Shown here: positions 1-6,641 of the stretch, piece by piece
Numbering within the stretch: the stretch's first letter is position 1
How the letters are laid out: each line of letters starts with the position of its first letter
Assembly: GCF_020991125.1 (NCBI RefSeq)
Contig: NZ_CP087715.1
Span: forward strand, 4,255,501 to 4,319,500
Reading direction: 5' to 3'
DNA: 64,000 nt
Source: Microbulbifer celer
Lineage (GTDB): Bacteria > Pseudomonadota > Gammaproteobacteria > Pseudomonadales > Cellvibrionaceae
Position numbers and translations under genes: made by a program
Notes under the pieces: model-generated
The model's database searches: none
What the model was told of the DNA's origin: nothing
What the model saw: the letters and a program-made list of their open reading frames with translations, nothing else

Positions 1-292
1 CTGCCGGTGGTGGGTGTTGCTGGTCGTAGATTTGAAAACCGGGCAGTCTGGGGGCAGGGATTTTGCCGCGTTCTTTATAATGCCGGGTTATGAAACCGGC
101 CTCCTGTGCCACCAGATTGTCCAGCAGGGTGTCTTCAACAACATAAGCCACGACGGCGCAGATACCGGCATACACCAGGCACAGCAGCAGCGTGAATAGG
201 CCAAAAGTGATAAAGAAGCGTTGCTTTAAACTCTGCCTGACCGTTGGTGTGGATGACGTGTCAGGGCTGAGAGTGGGTTCAGGCGTGCCCAA
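1..292 (-). CDS. Sensor histidine kinase, N-terminal fragment (left edge)
   Basis: This is the first ~97 codons of a membrane sensor kinase whose remainder lies outside the window. The frame opens with TTG at 292, preceded by AGGGAGG, and overlaps the last 14 bases of the response regulator gene, so the two are translationally coupled. After a polar stretch of about 20 residues comes one hydrophobic helix (RFFITFGLFTLLLCLVYAG), then a periplasmic-looking segment. The N-terminal helix, the pairing with an OmpR-type regulator and the overlap are what is seen. The kinase domains are not in the window, so the sensor role is inferred from position and topology. Confidence 0.72.
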   Translation of the reverse strand, partial: MGTPEPTLSPDTSSTPTVRQSLKQRFFITFGLFTLLLCLVYAGICAVVAYVVEDTLLDNLVAQEAGFITRHYKERGKIPAPRLPGFQIYDQQHPPPA

Positions 293-1004
293 GGTCGCTG
301 CCTCCCTCTGAGGTGAGGCGGTAGCCCACGTTATTGAGGGTTTTCAGCATGGGACTGTTGTGACCGCGGTCCAACGTACGTCGCAGGCTGTAAATGTGGG
401 ATTTGAGGGCGTCGCTTTCGGGCGGCTCGGCGCCCCAGATGCTGTGAATCAAAGTGGACCGGCTAACCGGCTGCGGGTAGGCCTGTGCCAGAAGCCACAA
501 AATATCAAAGCCGATAGTGGTGAGTTGCAGTGATTGTCCGTTGCGAGCAGCACTGCGCTGTCGCTGGTCTATTTTCAGTTCCCCAATGCATAGCTGCCGG
601 CTCTGGTGCAATTTATTGCGTCGTGCCAATGCCTGGCAACGCAACGCCAGCTCGCGCAAGTCGAAGGGTTTGCAAAGGTAGTCGTCGGCGCCGGTACTGA
701 ATCCCTGTACTTTATCGGCAAAGGCATCCCGGGCGGTAAGCATCAGTACGGGAATATTTACCGGCGCATCCCGCTTGATTTGCTGGCAGACCTCAAGGCC
801 ATCCATATCCGGCAGGTTGAGATCCAGAAGTACCAGGTCGTACTGATTTTGTAAGGCGAGTTCCGTACCCAGTTGGCCATTGTGGGCAAAGTCCAGCTGC
901 CAGCCATGGGACTGCAAGAAATCCCCGGTCTGCCGGGCAATAGTCGGGTTGTCTTCGATCAGCAGGATGCAGAGCGGGGACACGGGCGCACCTGGGGTTT
1001 TCAC
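279..1004 (-). CDS. OmpR/PhoB-family DNA-binding response regulator
   Basis: A 241-residue two-domain regulator. The receiver domain (about residues 11-125) has the acidic pair E17/D18, the phosphoacceptor D61 in LLDLNLPDMDG, T90 and K112 in LCKPFD, so it should be phosphorylatable. A winged-helix output domain (about 140-230) ends in NNVGYRLT, typical of the family. The start is GTG at 1004 and lacks a close Shine-Dalgarno; GAGG lies about 14 bases upstream. The partner kinase overlaps its 3' end. The signal and target genes cannot be told from sequence. An imperfect inverted repeat lies just upstream (1021-1069) and may be its operator. Confidence 0.9.
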   Translation of the reverse strand: MKTPGAPVSPLCILLIEDNPTIARQTGDFLQSHGWQLDFAHNGQLGTELALQNQYDLVLLDLNLPDMDGLEVCQQIKRDAPVNIPVLMLTARDAFADKVQGFSTGADDYLCKPFDLRELALRCQALARRNKLHQSRQLCIGELKIDQRQRSAARNGQSLQLTTIGFDILWLLAQAYPQPVSRSTLIHSIWGAEPPESDALKSHIYSLRRTLDRGHNSPMLKTLNNVGYRLTSEGGSDLGHA

Positions 1005-1020
1005 TGTTTTATTTTTACCT

Positions 1021-1069
1021 CGGACTTGTCACATGTCGGGGATGACTGTGGCCATTGTGACAAGTTCCG
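1021..1069. promoter_or_regulatory. Inverted repeat upstream of response regulator
   Basis: CGGACTTGTCACA (1021-1033) faces TGTGACAAGTTCCG (1056-1069). The arms are complementary except for one extra base and are separated by 22 bases. It lies between the stop of the flavin reductase gene and the GTG of the response regulator, both on the minus strand. It could be a regulator-binding site or a weak terminator. There is no T-run directly after the arm on the minus strand, which favours an operator. Confidence 0.4.
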
Positions 1070-1109
1070 AGTGAAGTTGAAGTGAAATCTCCGGGTGCCC
1101 GTGCTGCTT

Positions 1110-2222
1110 TTAGCTCAGGCTTGCCAGTGCCTCTTTGGTAAACGGCACGATTTCTTCCTCGCGCCCTTCCTTCACCTTCTTCAGCCAGTTCGGGTCCTGC
1201 AGTAACGCGCGGCCCACGGCGATCATGTCGAATTCATTGGCGTCCATACGGCGAATCAGCTCGTCCAGGCCCGTGGGATTGGCGGTGCCGCCCATGCCCT
1301 GGTTGTTGCCACCGATAAAGTCATCGTCGAGGCCGACACTGCCCACAGAGATGACCGGTTTGCCGGTGAGCTCTTTGGTCCAGCCTGCCAGGTTCATATC
1401 GGAGCCTTCGAACTCCGGCACCCAGAACCGTCTTGTGGAAGCGTGGAAGATATCCACACCGGCATCTACCAGCAGCGTCAGGAAGCGCTGTAATTCTTCC
1501 GGCGTTTTTGCCAGCTTGGCTTCATAGTCCTGCTGTTTCCACTGGGAGAAGCGGAACACGATGGCGAAGTCCTCACCGACGGCCTCGCGCACGGCTTTGA
1601 CGACCTCTACCGCAAAGCGGGAGCGATTTTCCAGCGAGCCGCCGTATTCATCGTCACGCACGTTGGTGCCGTCCCAGAAAAACTGATCGATCAGGTAACC
1701 GTGGGCGCCGTGGATTTCCACACCGTCGAAGCCGACTTCTTTTGCCGCGCGGGCGGAATCCGCAAACGCTTTGACGGTGTCCTGAATATCCTGCTGGGTC
1801 ATGGCGTGGCCGTTGGGCTTGCCCGGTTTGAACAGGCCGGAAGGCGAATGCCCGGGAACGGATTTGTCCGGCCCGATACCCTCTTTGCGCACGGCACCCA
1901 CATGCCACAGCTGGGGAATGATCTGGCCGCCGGCGGCGTGGACCTCGTCCACGACCTTTTTCCAGCCCGCCATCGCTTCTTCGCCGTGAATGGCCGGTAC
2001 GTTTTCATAACCGTTGGCGGCAGGATGGCCCACCCAGGTGCCCTCGGTGATGATCAGGCCTACTTCACCCTCGGCGCGGCGGCGATAGTAGCCGGCAACC
2101 TGGTCATTGGGGGTATAGCCGGGAGAGGCGGTGCGGGTCATGGGGGCCATGGCCACGCGGTTGCGGAGTTTCAGGGATTTGTGTTCAAACGGACTCAGCA
2201 GGCTATTCAGGTCAGTACTCAT
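1110..2222 (-). CDS. NADH:flavin oxidoreductase, old yellow enzyme family
   Basis: A 370-residue FMN-dependent TIM-barrel ene-reductase of the OYE class, which reduces activated C=C bonds, quinones or nitro compounds with NAD(P)H in the cytoplasm. Visible signatures are the N-terminal RNRVAMAPMTR, QLWHVG, the HGAHGYLIDQFF block that places the ligand-binding His residues, the NVRDDEYGGSLENRSRF segment, and the C-terminal phosphate-binding VGRALLQDP. The open frame extends upstream, but the start is set at ATG 2222 because GGGAG precedes it and a longer form would run into the divergent regulator's control region. The HxlR gene is divergent, suggesting it controls this enzyme. The substrate is unknown. 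Confidence 0.9.
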   Translation of the reverse strand: MSTDLNSLLSPFEHKSLKLRNRVAMAPMTRTASPGYTPNDQVAGYYRRRAEGEVGLIITEGTWVGHPAANGYENVPAIHGEEAMAGWKKVVDEVHAAGGQIIPQLWHVGAVRKEGIGPDKSVPGHSPSGLFKPGKPNGHAMTQQDIQDTVKAFADSARAAKEVGFDGVEIHGAHGYLIDQFFWDGTNVRDDEYGGSLENRSRFAVEVVKAVREAVGEDFAIVFRFSQWKQQDYEAKLAKTPEELQRFLTLLVDAGVDIFHASTRRFWVPEFEGSDMNLAGWTKELTGKPVISVGSVGLDDDFIGGNNQGMGGTANPTGLDELIRRMDANEFDMIAVGRALLQDPNWLKKVKEGREEEIVPFTKEALASLS

Positions 2223-2288
2223 AACGGTCTCCCGTTGACAGGAATTCGGCGGGCAAGGTCGGCTTCGACGGTGTGGGCCCGCGATTAA

Positions 2289-2328
2289 GGTTGCGTAATG
2301 AAACCGGATTTGGTTTTTTAATGCAACC
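2289..2328. promoter_or_regulatory. Palindromic operator candidate between OYE and HxlR genes
   Basis: GGTTGC (2289-2294) and GCAACC (2323-2328) are the ends of an imperfect palindrome spanning 40 bases in the divergent intergenic region; inside the arms the match continues partially (GTAA against TTAA). HxlR-family dimers bind palindromes in such positions. The site covers the likely -35 area of the regulator gene, as expected for autoregulation. The assignment is inferred from position and symmetry. Confidence 0.4.
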
Positions 2329-2338
2329 GCTTTTCCCG

Positions 2339-2344
2339 TATACT
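2339..2344 (+). promoter_or_regulatory. -10 hexamer of a probably leaderless HxlR gene
   Basis: TATACT ends seven bases before the ATG at 2351, so transcription would begin at or within a base or two of the start codon. No Shine-Dalgarno can be placed between them. This points to a leaderless mRNA. The -35 region (about 2316-2321, TTTTAA) is poor, which fits a promoter that is weak or needs activation. Confidence 0.4.
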
Positions 2345-2350
2345 GGCGAT

Positions 2351-2827
2351 ATGACACGCAAACGCTTTGACGATATGGGCTGCTCGGTGGCCTGCGCACT
2401 GAATGAAGTCGGTGACTGGTGGTCCCTGCTGGTAATCAAGCAGGCGATGCTGGGTACCCGTCGTTTTGTGGATTTTCAGAATGGACTGGGGATCGCGAAA
2501 AACATTTTGTGTGACCGCCTGTCCCGGTTGGTAGAAAACGGAGTGATGACCCGTGTCAATGTGGGCGAGCACGGGACCCGCTACGAGTATCGTCTGACCG
2601 ACAAGGGCCGGGATCTGTTTACTGTGGTGGTGGCGTTGCGCCAGTGGAGCGAGCGCTGGAACGGCAAGAAAGATTCGATGCAGCTGGTGGCGCGGGAGTC
2701 AGGCGTGCCTGTTGCGCCGTTGCTGGTACAGGGCGCCGATGGCGGTACCCTGAGTGTGCGGGATGTACTTTTCGTCGAGGAGGGCGAGGCCGGGGAAGGC
2801 GAGCCGTCACAGGAGCAGGCGGGCTGA
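2351..2827 (+). CDS. HxlR-family transcriptional regulator
   Basis: A 158-residue winged-helix regulator. MTRKRFDDMGCSVACALNEVG matches the conserved opening of HxlR proteins, followed by WW(S/T)LLVI and the wing ending TRYEYRLTDKGRDL. The open frame runs further upstream, but the family always begins close to this ATG. Two cysteines sit at positions 11 and 15; redox-sensing members (YodB, QorR, HypR) use a Cys in this N-terminal region. Its divergent neighbour is an OYE reductase, so a role as an electrophile or quinone sensor controlling detoxification is a reasonable inference. The C-terminal ~35 residues after the wing are an extension rich in Gly and Glu. Confidence 0.88.
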   Translation: MTRKRFDDMGCSVACALNEVGDWWSLLVIKQAMLGTRRFVDFQNGLGIAKNILCDRLSRLVENGVMTRVNVGEHGTRYEYRLTDKGRDLFTVVVALRQWSERWNGKKDSMQLVARESGVPVAPLLVQGADGGTLSVRDVLFVEEGEAGEGEPSQEQAG

Positions 2828-2859
2828 GTCGGTGCCGCCTGCTCACTGGTGGCCAGCCA

Positions 2860-3441
2860 TTACTGTGTTTTTTTGACCTTCTTTAGCAGATCCTGGTGGC
2901 GGCGCAGCTCCGGCTTGTTCTCCAGGATCTCCGCTTCCGTCAGCCCTTTCAGCTCGTGGGGGAACACCAGCCATTCCTCGGTCTTGTGCAGGTAGTAATC
3001 CGGTTCGAATTCGGTCTGGTTGCGGCCCGGTTTGAAGTAGGGGCAGGCGATACGGATTTCCGGCGTATTTTTCTTGCACGCCCTGCGCAGGTCGCTGATC
3101 GCCTGTTGGATACTGAGGCCGGTATCGTAGACATCGTCGACGATCAACAGTTTCTGGTGCGATTCCACCCGTTTTATCAGATAGGTCAGGCCGTGCACGA
3201 TCACTTCCTTGCTGCGCTGATCGACGCCAGAATAGGAAGAAGTGCGGATGGCGATGTGGTCGGCGTGGAAGCCGAGATAATCGAACATCTCCTGCACGGC
3301 AATACCAATGGGGGCACCGCCGCGCCAGACGCCGACAATATAGTCCGGGCGAAAGCCACTTTCGACCACTTTCATCGCCAGGGTGAAGGAATCCTCCAGC
3401 AGGGACTGGGCGGAAATAAACTGTTTATCGCTCACTGACAT
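2860..3441 (-). CDS. Phosphoribosyltransferase (Hpt/Gpt-like)
   Basis: A 193-residue type I phosphoribosyltransferase that would use PRPP and a purine-type base in salvage. The PRPP loop is LLIVDDVYDTGLSI (about residues 97-110), and GVWRGGAPIG (about 37-46) is the PPi loop. The C-terminal ~40 residues are highly charged and end in a Lys-rich tail. It belongs to the group usually annotated as hypoxanthine or xanthine-guanine phosphoribosyltransferase, but base specificity cannot be read from sequence. It ends 32 bases from the convergent HxlR gene; the pteridine reductase gene ends 34 bases beyond its 3441 start codon on the same strand. Confidence 0.85.
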   Translation of the reverse strand: MSVSDKQFISAQSLLEDSFTLAMKVVESGFRPDYIVGVWRGGAPIGIAVQEMFDYLGFHADHIAIRTSSYSGVDQRSKEVIVHGLTYLIKRVESHQKLLIVDDVYDTGLSIQQAISDLRRACKKNTPEIRIACPYFKPGRNQTEFEPDYYLHKTEEWLVFPHELKGLTEAEILENKPELRRHQDLLKKVKKTQ

Positions 3442-3475
3442 ACCTCGAGCTTCGATTGGATTGTGGATTCATAAT

Positions 3476-4201
3476 TCATAGGTTCAGGTTGCGGCCGCCG
3501 TCCACGGCAATGATCTGGCCGGTGATGTAGGGCGCGTCGCTCACCAGAAAGCGCACCGTCCGGGCAATGTCTGATGGGGCGCCGCTACGTTGCAGGGGGA
3601 TGCGCGCCAGTATCTCTTCCCTGTTATAGCCTTCACTCTCCTGTTCCGGCCACAGAATCGCACCGGGGGCGACGCCATTGACCCGCACCGCCGGTGCCAG
3701 CTCCCGCGCCAGGCTCTTGGTGACCATCGCCAGGCCGGCCTTGGCGGCACTGTAGACGGTGTGCTGGGGCATGGGACGCTCCGCGTGAATATCCACCATA
3801 TTGACGATGCAGCCGCGCTGCTCGGACAGAGCTGGCGCCAGGGCCTGGCTGAGAAAGAACGGCGCCTTCAGGTTGCTGCCGACTAAGGTATCCCAATCCG
3901 ATTCATCGGCGCCGCCGATGGGGGTGGGGTAGAAGGCGGAGGCATTGTTGATCAGGGTGCTGATCTCGCCAAACCGGTCCCGCGCGGCTTCGGCCAGCCG
4001 TCTACAATCTGCGGCGGACGACAGGTCACTGTGCAGTGCGGCGGCGGAGTCCGGGCGCTCACGGTTGAATCGATCCACCAGGGATTGGGCTGCGTCGCGG
4101 GAGTGACGGTAGTGGACGATGACCCGGTGATCGCGGTGCAGTTCTTCGGCGATGGCCCGGCCCAGGCGGGCGGCGGCGCCGGTGATCAGAGCTGTAGCCA
4201 T
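3476..4201 (-). CDS. Pteridine reductase-like short-chain dehydrogenase (FolM/PTR1 type)
   Basis: A 241-residue NADPH-dependent Rossmann-fold SDR. TGAAARLGRAIAEEL near the N-terminus is the cofactor loop with the Arg seen in PTR1-type enzymes (TGxxxRxG), NNAS follows about residue 86, and the catalytic YSAAK is near residue 149. VNGVAPGAILWPE is typical of bacterial pteridine reductases that supply dihydromonapterin or act on dihydrobiopterin. The gene lies downstream of cca on the same strand with a 73-base gap. The folate/pterin role is by family; the exact substrate is not known. Confidence 0.82.
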   Translation of the reverse strand: MATALITGAAARLGRAIAEELHRDHRVIVHYRHSRDAAQSLVDRFNRERPDSAAALHSDLSSAADCRRLAEAARDRFGEISTLINNASAFYPTPIGGADESDWDTLVGSNLKAPFFLSQALAPALSEQRGCIVNMVDIHAERPMPQHTVYSAAKAGLAMVTKSLARELAPAVRVNGVAPGAILWPEQESEGYNREEILARIPLQRSGAPSDIARTVRFLVSDAPYITGQIIAVDGGRNLNL

Positions 4202-4274
4202 GGTGTATTTCTCGTGTTTCGGGTCTCGTGTGCTGCGTATGGGTGGCGCGGGATCGCTAGCTGTGTGGCCGTGA

Positions 4275-5507
4275 TCAGGGTTTACCGGGGGTGTCGTAAC
4301 TATTCTTCAGCTGCGTAAGTGCCCGGAGCCGTGCGCGGTCCAGGGCCTTGCCCAGCTCGGCGCCCTCGAAGCCTTCTGCGATCAACGCTTGTGGATCCAC
4401 ATTAGCCGCGGCAGACCGGGCCGCGCGCAGGTAGTCGACCTGTGGGTAGTCGCGATCCTCCAGCCCGAGGCGGCCGCGGGCATCCGCCTCACAGCTCTGC
4501 AGAAACTGTTCGAATTTGTCCGGCTTGCGCAATGCATCCAGAGTGCGCAGCAGTTTGAGCAGGGTTTTCGGGTTGAGCTCAAACGCCTTGTGGCAGTGGA
4601 GGTGGTACTCGCAGACGCCAAGAGACAGAGAGGTAATGGGATTGGGTACCCGTAGCCGTTCGCATACCGCTTTCACCAGCGGTAGCCCGGCGCGTTCGTG
4701 GCCGCGGTGGCTGGGCAGGATTTCTTCCGGAGTGATGCCCTTACCGAGGTCGTGCACCAGTACCGCAAAACGCACCGGCAGATCGGCCGGTGCCTGGCGC
4801 AGTGCGCGCAGGACGTGATCGCCGGTATCCACTTCCGGATGGTGCAGCGGTGGTTGCGGCACCCCAAACAGGCGGTCTACCTCTGGCAAAATTACTTTCA
4901 GTGCCCCGCACTCTCTCAGTACCTGAATGAATACGTCCGGGTGCGGTTCCATCAACGCGCGGCTGACTTCCTTCCAGATACGCTCTGGCACCAGATGTTC
5001 CACTTCCCCTGCATCCACCATGCCCTGCATCAGCGTCATAGTCTCGGGTGCGACGGTAAAACCCAGTGAATGGTAGCGCGCGGCAAATCGGGCCACCCGC
5101 AGGATGCGCAGCGGGTCCTCGCTGAAGGCGGGGGAAACGTGGCGTAACAGGCGGGCTTCCAGGTCCGCGCGGCCATCATAGGGATCGATGAGTTCGCCAT
5201 CCGGGGACTCCGCAATGGCGTTGACCGTCAGGTCACGACGCTGGAGGTCCTCTTCCAGCGTGACCTCGGGGCTGGCAAATACCGTAAAGCCGCCGTAGCC
5301 GTGACCACTCTTACGCTCTGTGCGCGCAAGTGCGTACTCCTCGCCGGAGTCGGGATGCAGGAAAACCGGAAAGTCTTTGCCTACCGGGCGGAAACCCCGG
5401 GAGAGCATATCTTGTTCGCTGGCACCGACTACTACCCAGTCGCGCTCGTGAACCGGGCGCCTCAGCAGTCTGTCGCGGACGGCACCGCCCACCAAGTAGG
5501 TCTTCAC
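4275..5507 (-). CDS. cca: Multifunctional CCA tRNA nucleotidyltransferase
   Basis: A 410-residue class II enzyme that builds and repairs the 3' CCA end of tRNAs. The N-terminal head has YLVGGAVRD and RDWVVVG, followed by [10 protein letters not shown] and [19 protein letters not shown]-type motifs of the class. An HD domain follows (VHDLGKG with [10 protein letters not shown], about residues 250-275), which in the multifunctional form gives phosphatase and 2',3'-cyclic phosphodiesterase activity. Length equals the usual 410-415. The start is GTG at 5507 with AGCGGAG upstream. A perfect seven-pair hairpin (5587-5612) and a candidate small RNA or attenuator (5644-5822) lie upstream on the same strand. 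Confidence 0.95.
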   Translation of the reverse strand: MKTYLVGGAVRDRLLRRPVHERDWVVVGASEQDMLSRGFRPVGKDFPVFLHPDSGEEYALARTERKSGHGYGGFTVFASPEVTLEEDLQRRDLTVNAIAESPDGELIDPYDGRADLEARLLRHVSPAFSEDPLRILRVARFAARYHSLGFTVAPETMTLMQGMVDAGEVEHLVPERIWKEVSRALMEPHPDVFIQVLRECGALKVILPEVDRLFGVPQPPLHHPEVDTGDHVLRALRQAPADLPVRFAVLVHDLGKGITPEEILPSHRGHERAGLPLVKAVCERLRVPNPITSLSLGVCEYHLHCHKAFELNPKTLLKLLRTLDALRKPDKFEQFLQSCEADARGRLGLEDRDYPQVDYLRAARSAAANVDPQALIAEGFEGAELGKALDRARLRALTQLKNSYDTPGKP

Positions 5508-5586
5508 TGTTTCGCTCCGCTCGTAAGAGCTGTCGGTGAGATGGGGCTTATAGAAGGGGCCGGAGATGCCATATACGCCACGAAAC

Positions 5587-5612
5587 CTGACGAAAGTTCG
5601 CTGCCGTCAGGT
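5587..5612 (-). other. Hairpin in the cca leader
   Basis: CCTGACG and CGTCAGG form a perfect seven-base-pair stem around a 12-base loop, 80 bases upstream of the cca GTG. There is no T-run, so it is not a classic terminator. It may shape the 5' leader if transcription starts further upstream. Confidence 0.3.
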
Positions 5613-5643
5613 AAATACTAGGAAATTGCAGGTCGGGGAAGAT

Positions 5644-5822
5644 AAAAAAAAGGCCCCGAAAATACAAGGGGGCCCAGGGTCTTAGGGTATTCACCAAGAG
5701 AGATAACCTGACAAACTCGTATGTGCCCGGTTAGAAACAGATGCAAGCAAATCGCAGCAGATCTGCGATTTTTAGTGACTGTTTGGCCAAGTTTTTGATC
5801 ACGATGTGACCTTGATCAACTT
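5644..5822 (-). ncRNA. Candidate structured small RNA or cca attenuator
   Basis: About 180 bases on the minus strand lie between a good sigma70 promoter (5830-5857) and an intrinsic terminator (5644-5674), with no reading frame. Inside are a TTGATCA/TGATCAA stem (5795-5801 with 5813-5819) and an AATCGCAG/CTGCGATT stem with a five-base loop (around 5750-5771), then an unpaired middle. It does not show the long end-to-end pairing of 6S RNA. It may be an independent small RNA, or a leader whose terminator controls entry into cca about 135 bases further on. Confidence 0.5.
5652..5674 (-). terminator. Rho-independent terminator of the candidate small RNA
   Basis: On the minus strand GGCCCC (5674-5669 side) pairs with GGGGCC (5657-5652 side) around an 11-base loop and is followed at once by eight T residues (5651-5644). 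No coding sequence lies upstream of it on that strand, which is why a small RNA or attenuator is proposed. Confidence 0.7.
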
Positions 5823-5829
5823 GCTAGCC

Positions 5830-5857
5830 ATTTTATTTAACCTGTCATACCTGTCAA
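5830..5857 (-). promoter_or_regulatory. Sigma70 promoter for candidate small RNA
   Basis: On the minus strand TTGACA (5857-5852) is a perfect -35 element, followed by a 16-base spacer and TAAAAT (5835-5830), five of six to consensus. Transcription would begin near 5822. Confidence 0.6.
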
Positions 5858-5996
5858 CTGTGGATAACAAACTTTTATTGAGGGATGTCCCGGTTAGTTC
5901 GTTAAATATATAAGGGCATAGAATTAATGCCTGCAAGTCTGGTTTAATTCAGGATAATTGATAAATAAAAATGCGATCCGTGGGGGAATATCATAA

Positions 5997-6560
5997 ATGA
6001 GCGAGGTGCATGTTCTTACAACCGGTGAGGCCGCAAGGTATTGCGGGGTCAACTTCCGGACGGTTATCCGTTGGATCGAGCGAGGTCAGCTGAAGGCATA
6101 CAAATTGCCCGGGCGCGGTGACCATCGGATTTGTGTGGAAGATTTTGTGGGGTTCCTGAGGGACAACTCCATGCCGGTACCGACCGAGCTGGCGGCTGCC
6201 AGTCGTAAAGTGCTGTTGGCAACGGCTTCTCCGGCCTTGATCGAGGGGCGGCACATACTGCAGCAAGCTGGATGTGAGGTTGAAATTGCTTCCGACAGCT
6301 TTTCCGCGGGTGCCATGCTTGCCTGCGGCAAGCCGGCGATGCTGGTGCTGGATACCAATCTGGAGGGGGTTAACGGGATGCAGATCCTGGATACAATCCG
6401 CTCCCGCGGTGAATTCTCTGGTGTCAGCGTGCTACTGGTGGCACCGACAGAGGACTCGGATCAACAACGTTGGCTGGATGCCGGCGCCGATGCCGTCGTG
6501 GATGCCAGTTGTGATGGCAGCGAGCTGGCAGGTCGTATCAAGCTGCTGTTGGATGCCTGA
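5997..6560 (+). CDS. Excisionase-type HTH protein fused to a degenerate receiver domain
   Basis: A 187-residue two-domain protein. Residues 1-57 are a MerR/excisionase-like helix-turn-helix (LTTGEAARYCGVNFRTVIRW, then KLPGRGDHRI and a C-terminal helix). Residues 70-187 have the length and pattern of a CheY-like receiver: LLATAS replaces the usual acidic pocket, D119 in LVLDTNLEG keeps the phosphoacceptor position, and the conserved Lys near the end is absent (DAVVDASC). It is therefore probably a phosphorylation-independent pseudo-receiver. GGGGGA lies ten bases before the ATG. Its partner and target are unknown; it stands alone, convergent with spoVR. Confidence 0.75.
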   Translation: MSEVHVLTTGEAARYCGVNFRTVIRWIERGQLKAYKLPGRGDHRICVEDFVGFLRDNSMPVPTELAAASRKVLLATASPALIEGRHILQQAGCEVEIASDSFSAGAMLACGKPAMLVLDTNLEGVNGMQILDTIRSRGEFSGVSVLLVAPTEDSDQQRWLDAGADAVVDASCDGSELAGRIKLLLDA

Positions 6561-6641
6561 TCTGACGTGCGGTAGTCAAATCAGGTAGAGTGGAACTCTG
6601 CCTAACCGTCTCTTCCTTCCTGTCTATGCTCGGTACCGACC

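Noticed and set aside
5795-5819. FNR or CRP box at TTGATCA...TGATCAA
   Set aside because: The half-sites do not fit TTGAT-N4-ATCAA or TGTGA-N6-TCACA spacing. It is better explained as a hairpin in the candidate RNA.
5644-5822. 6S RNA as the identity of the candidate small RNA
   Set aside because: Length is close to 184 nt, but the ends do not pair with each other and no large central bubble can be drawn.
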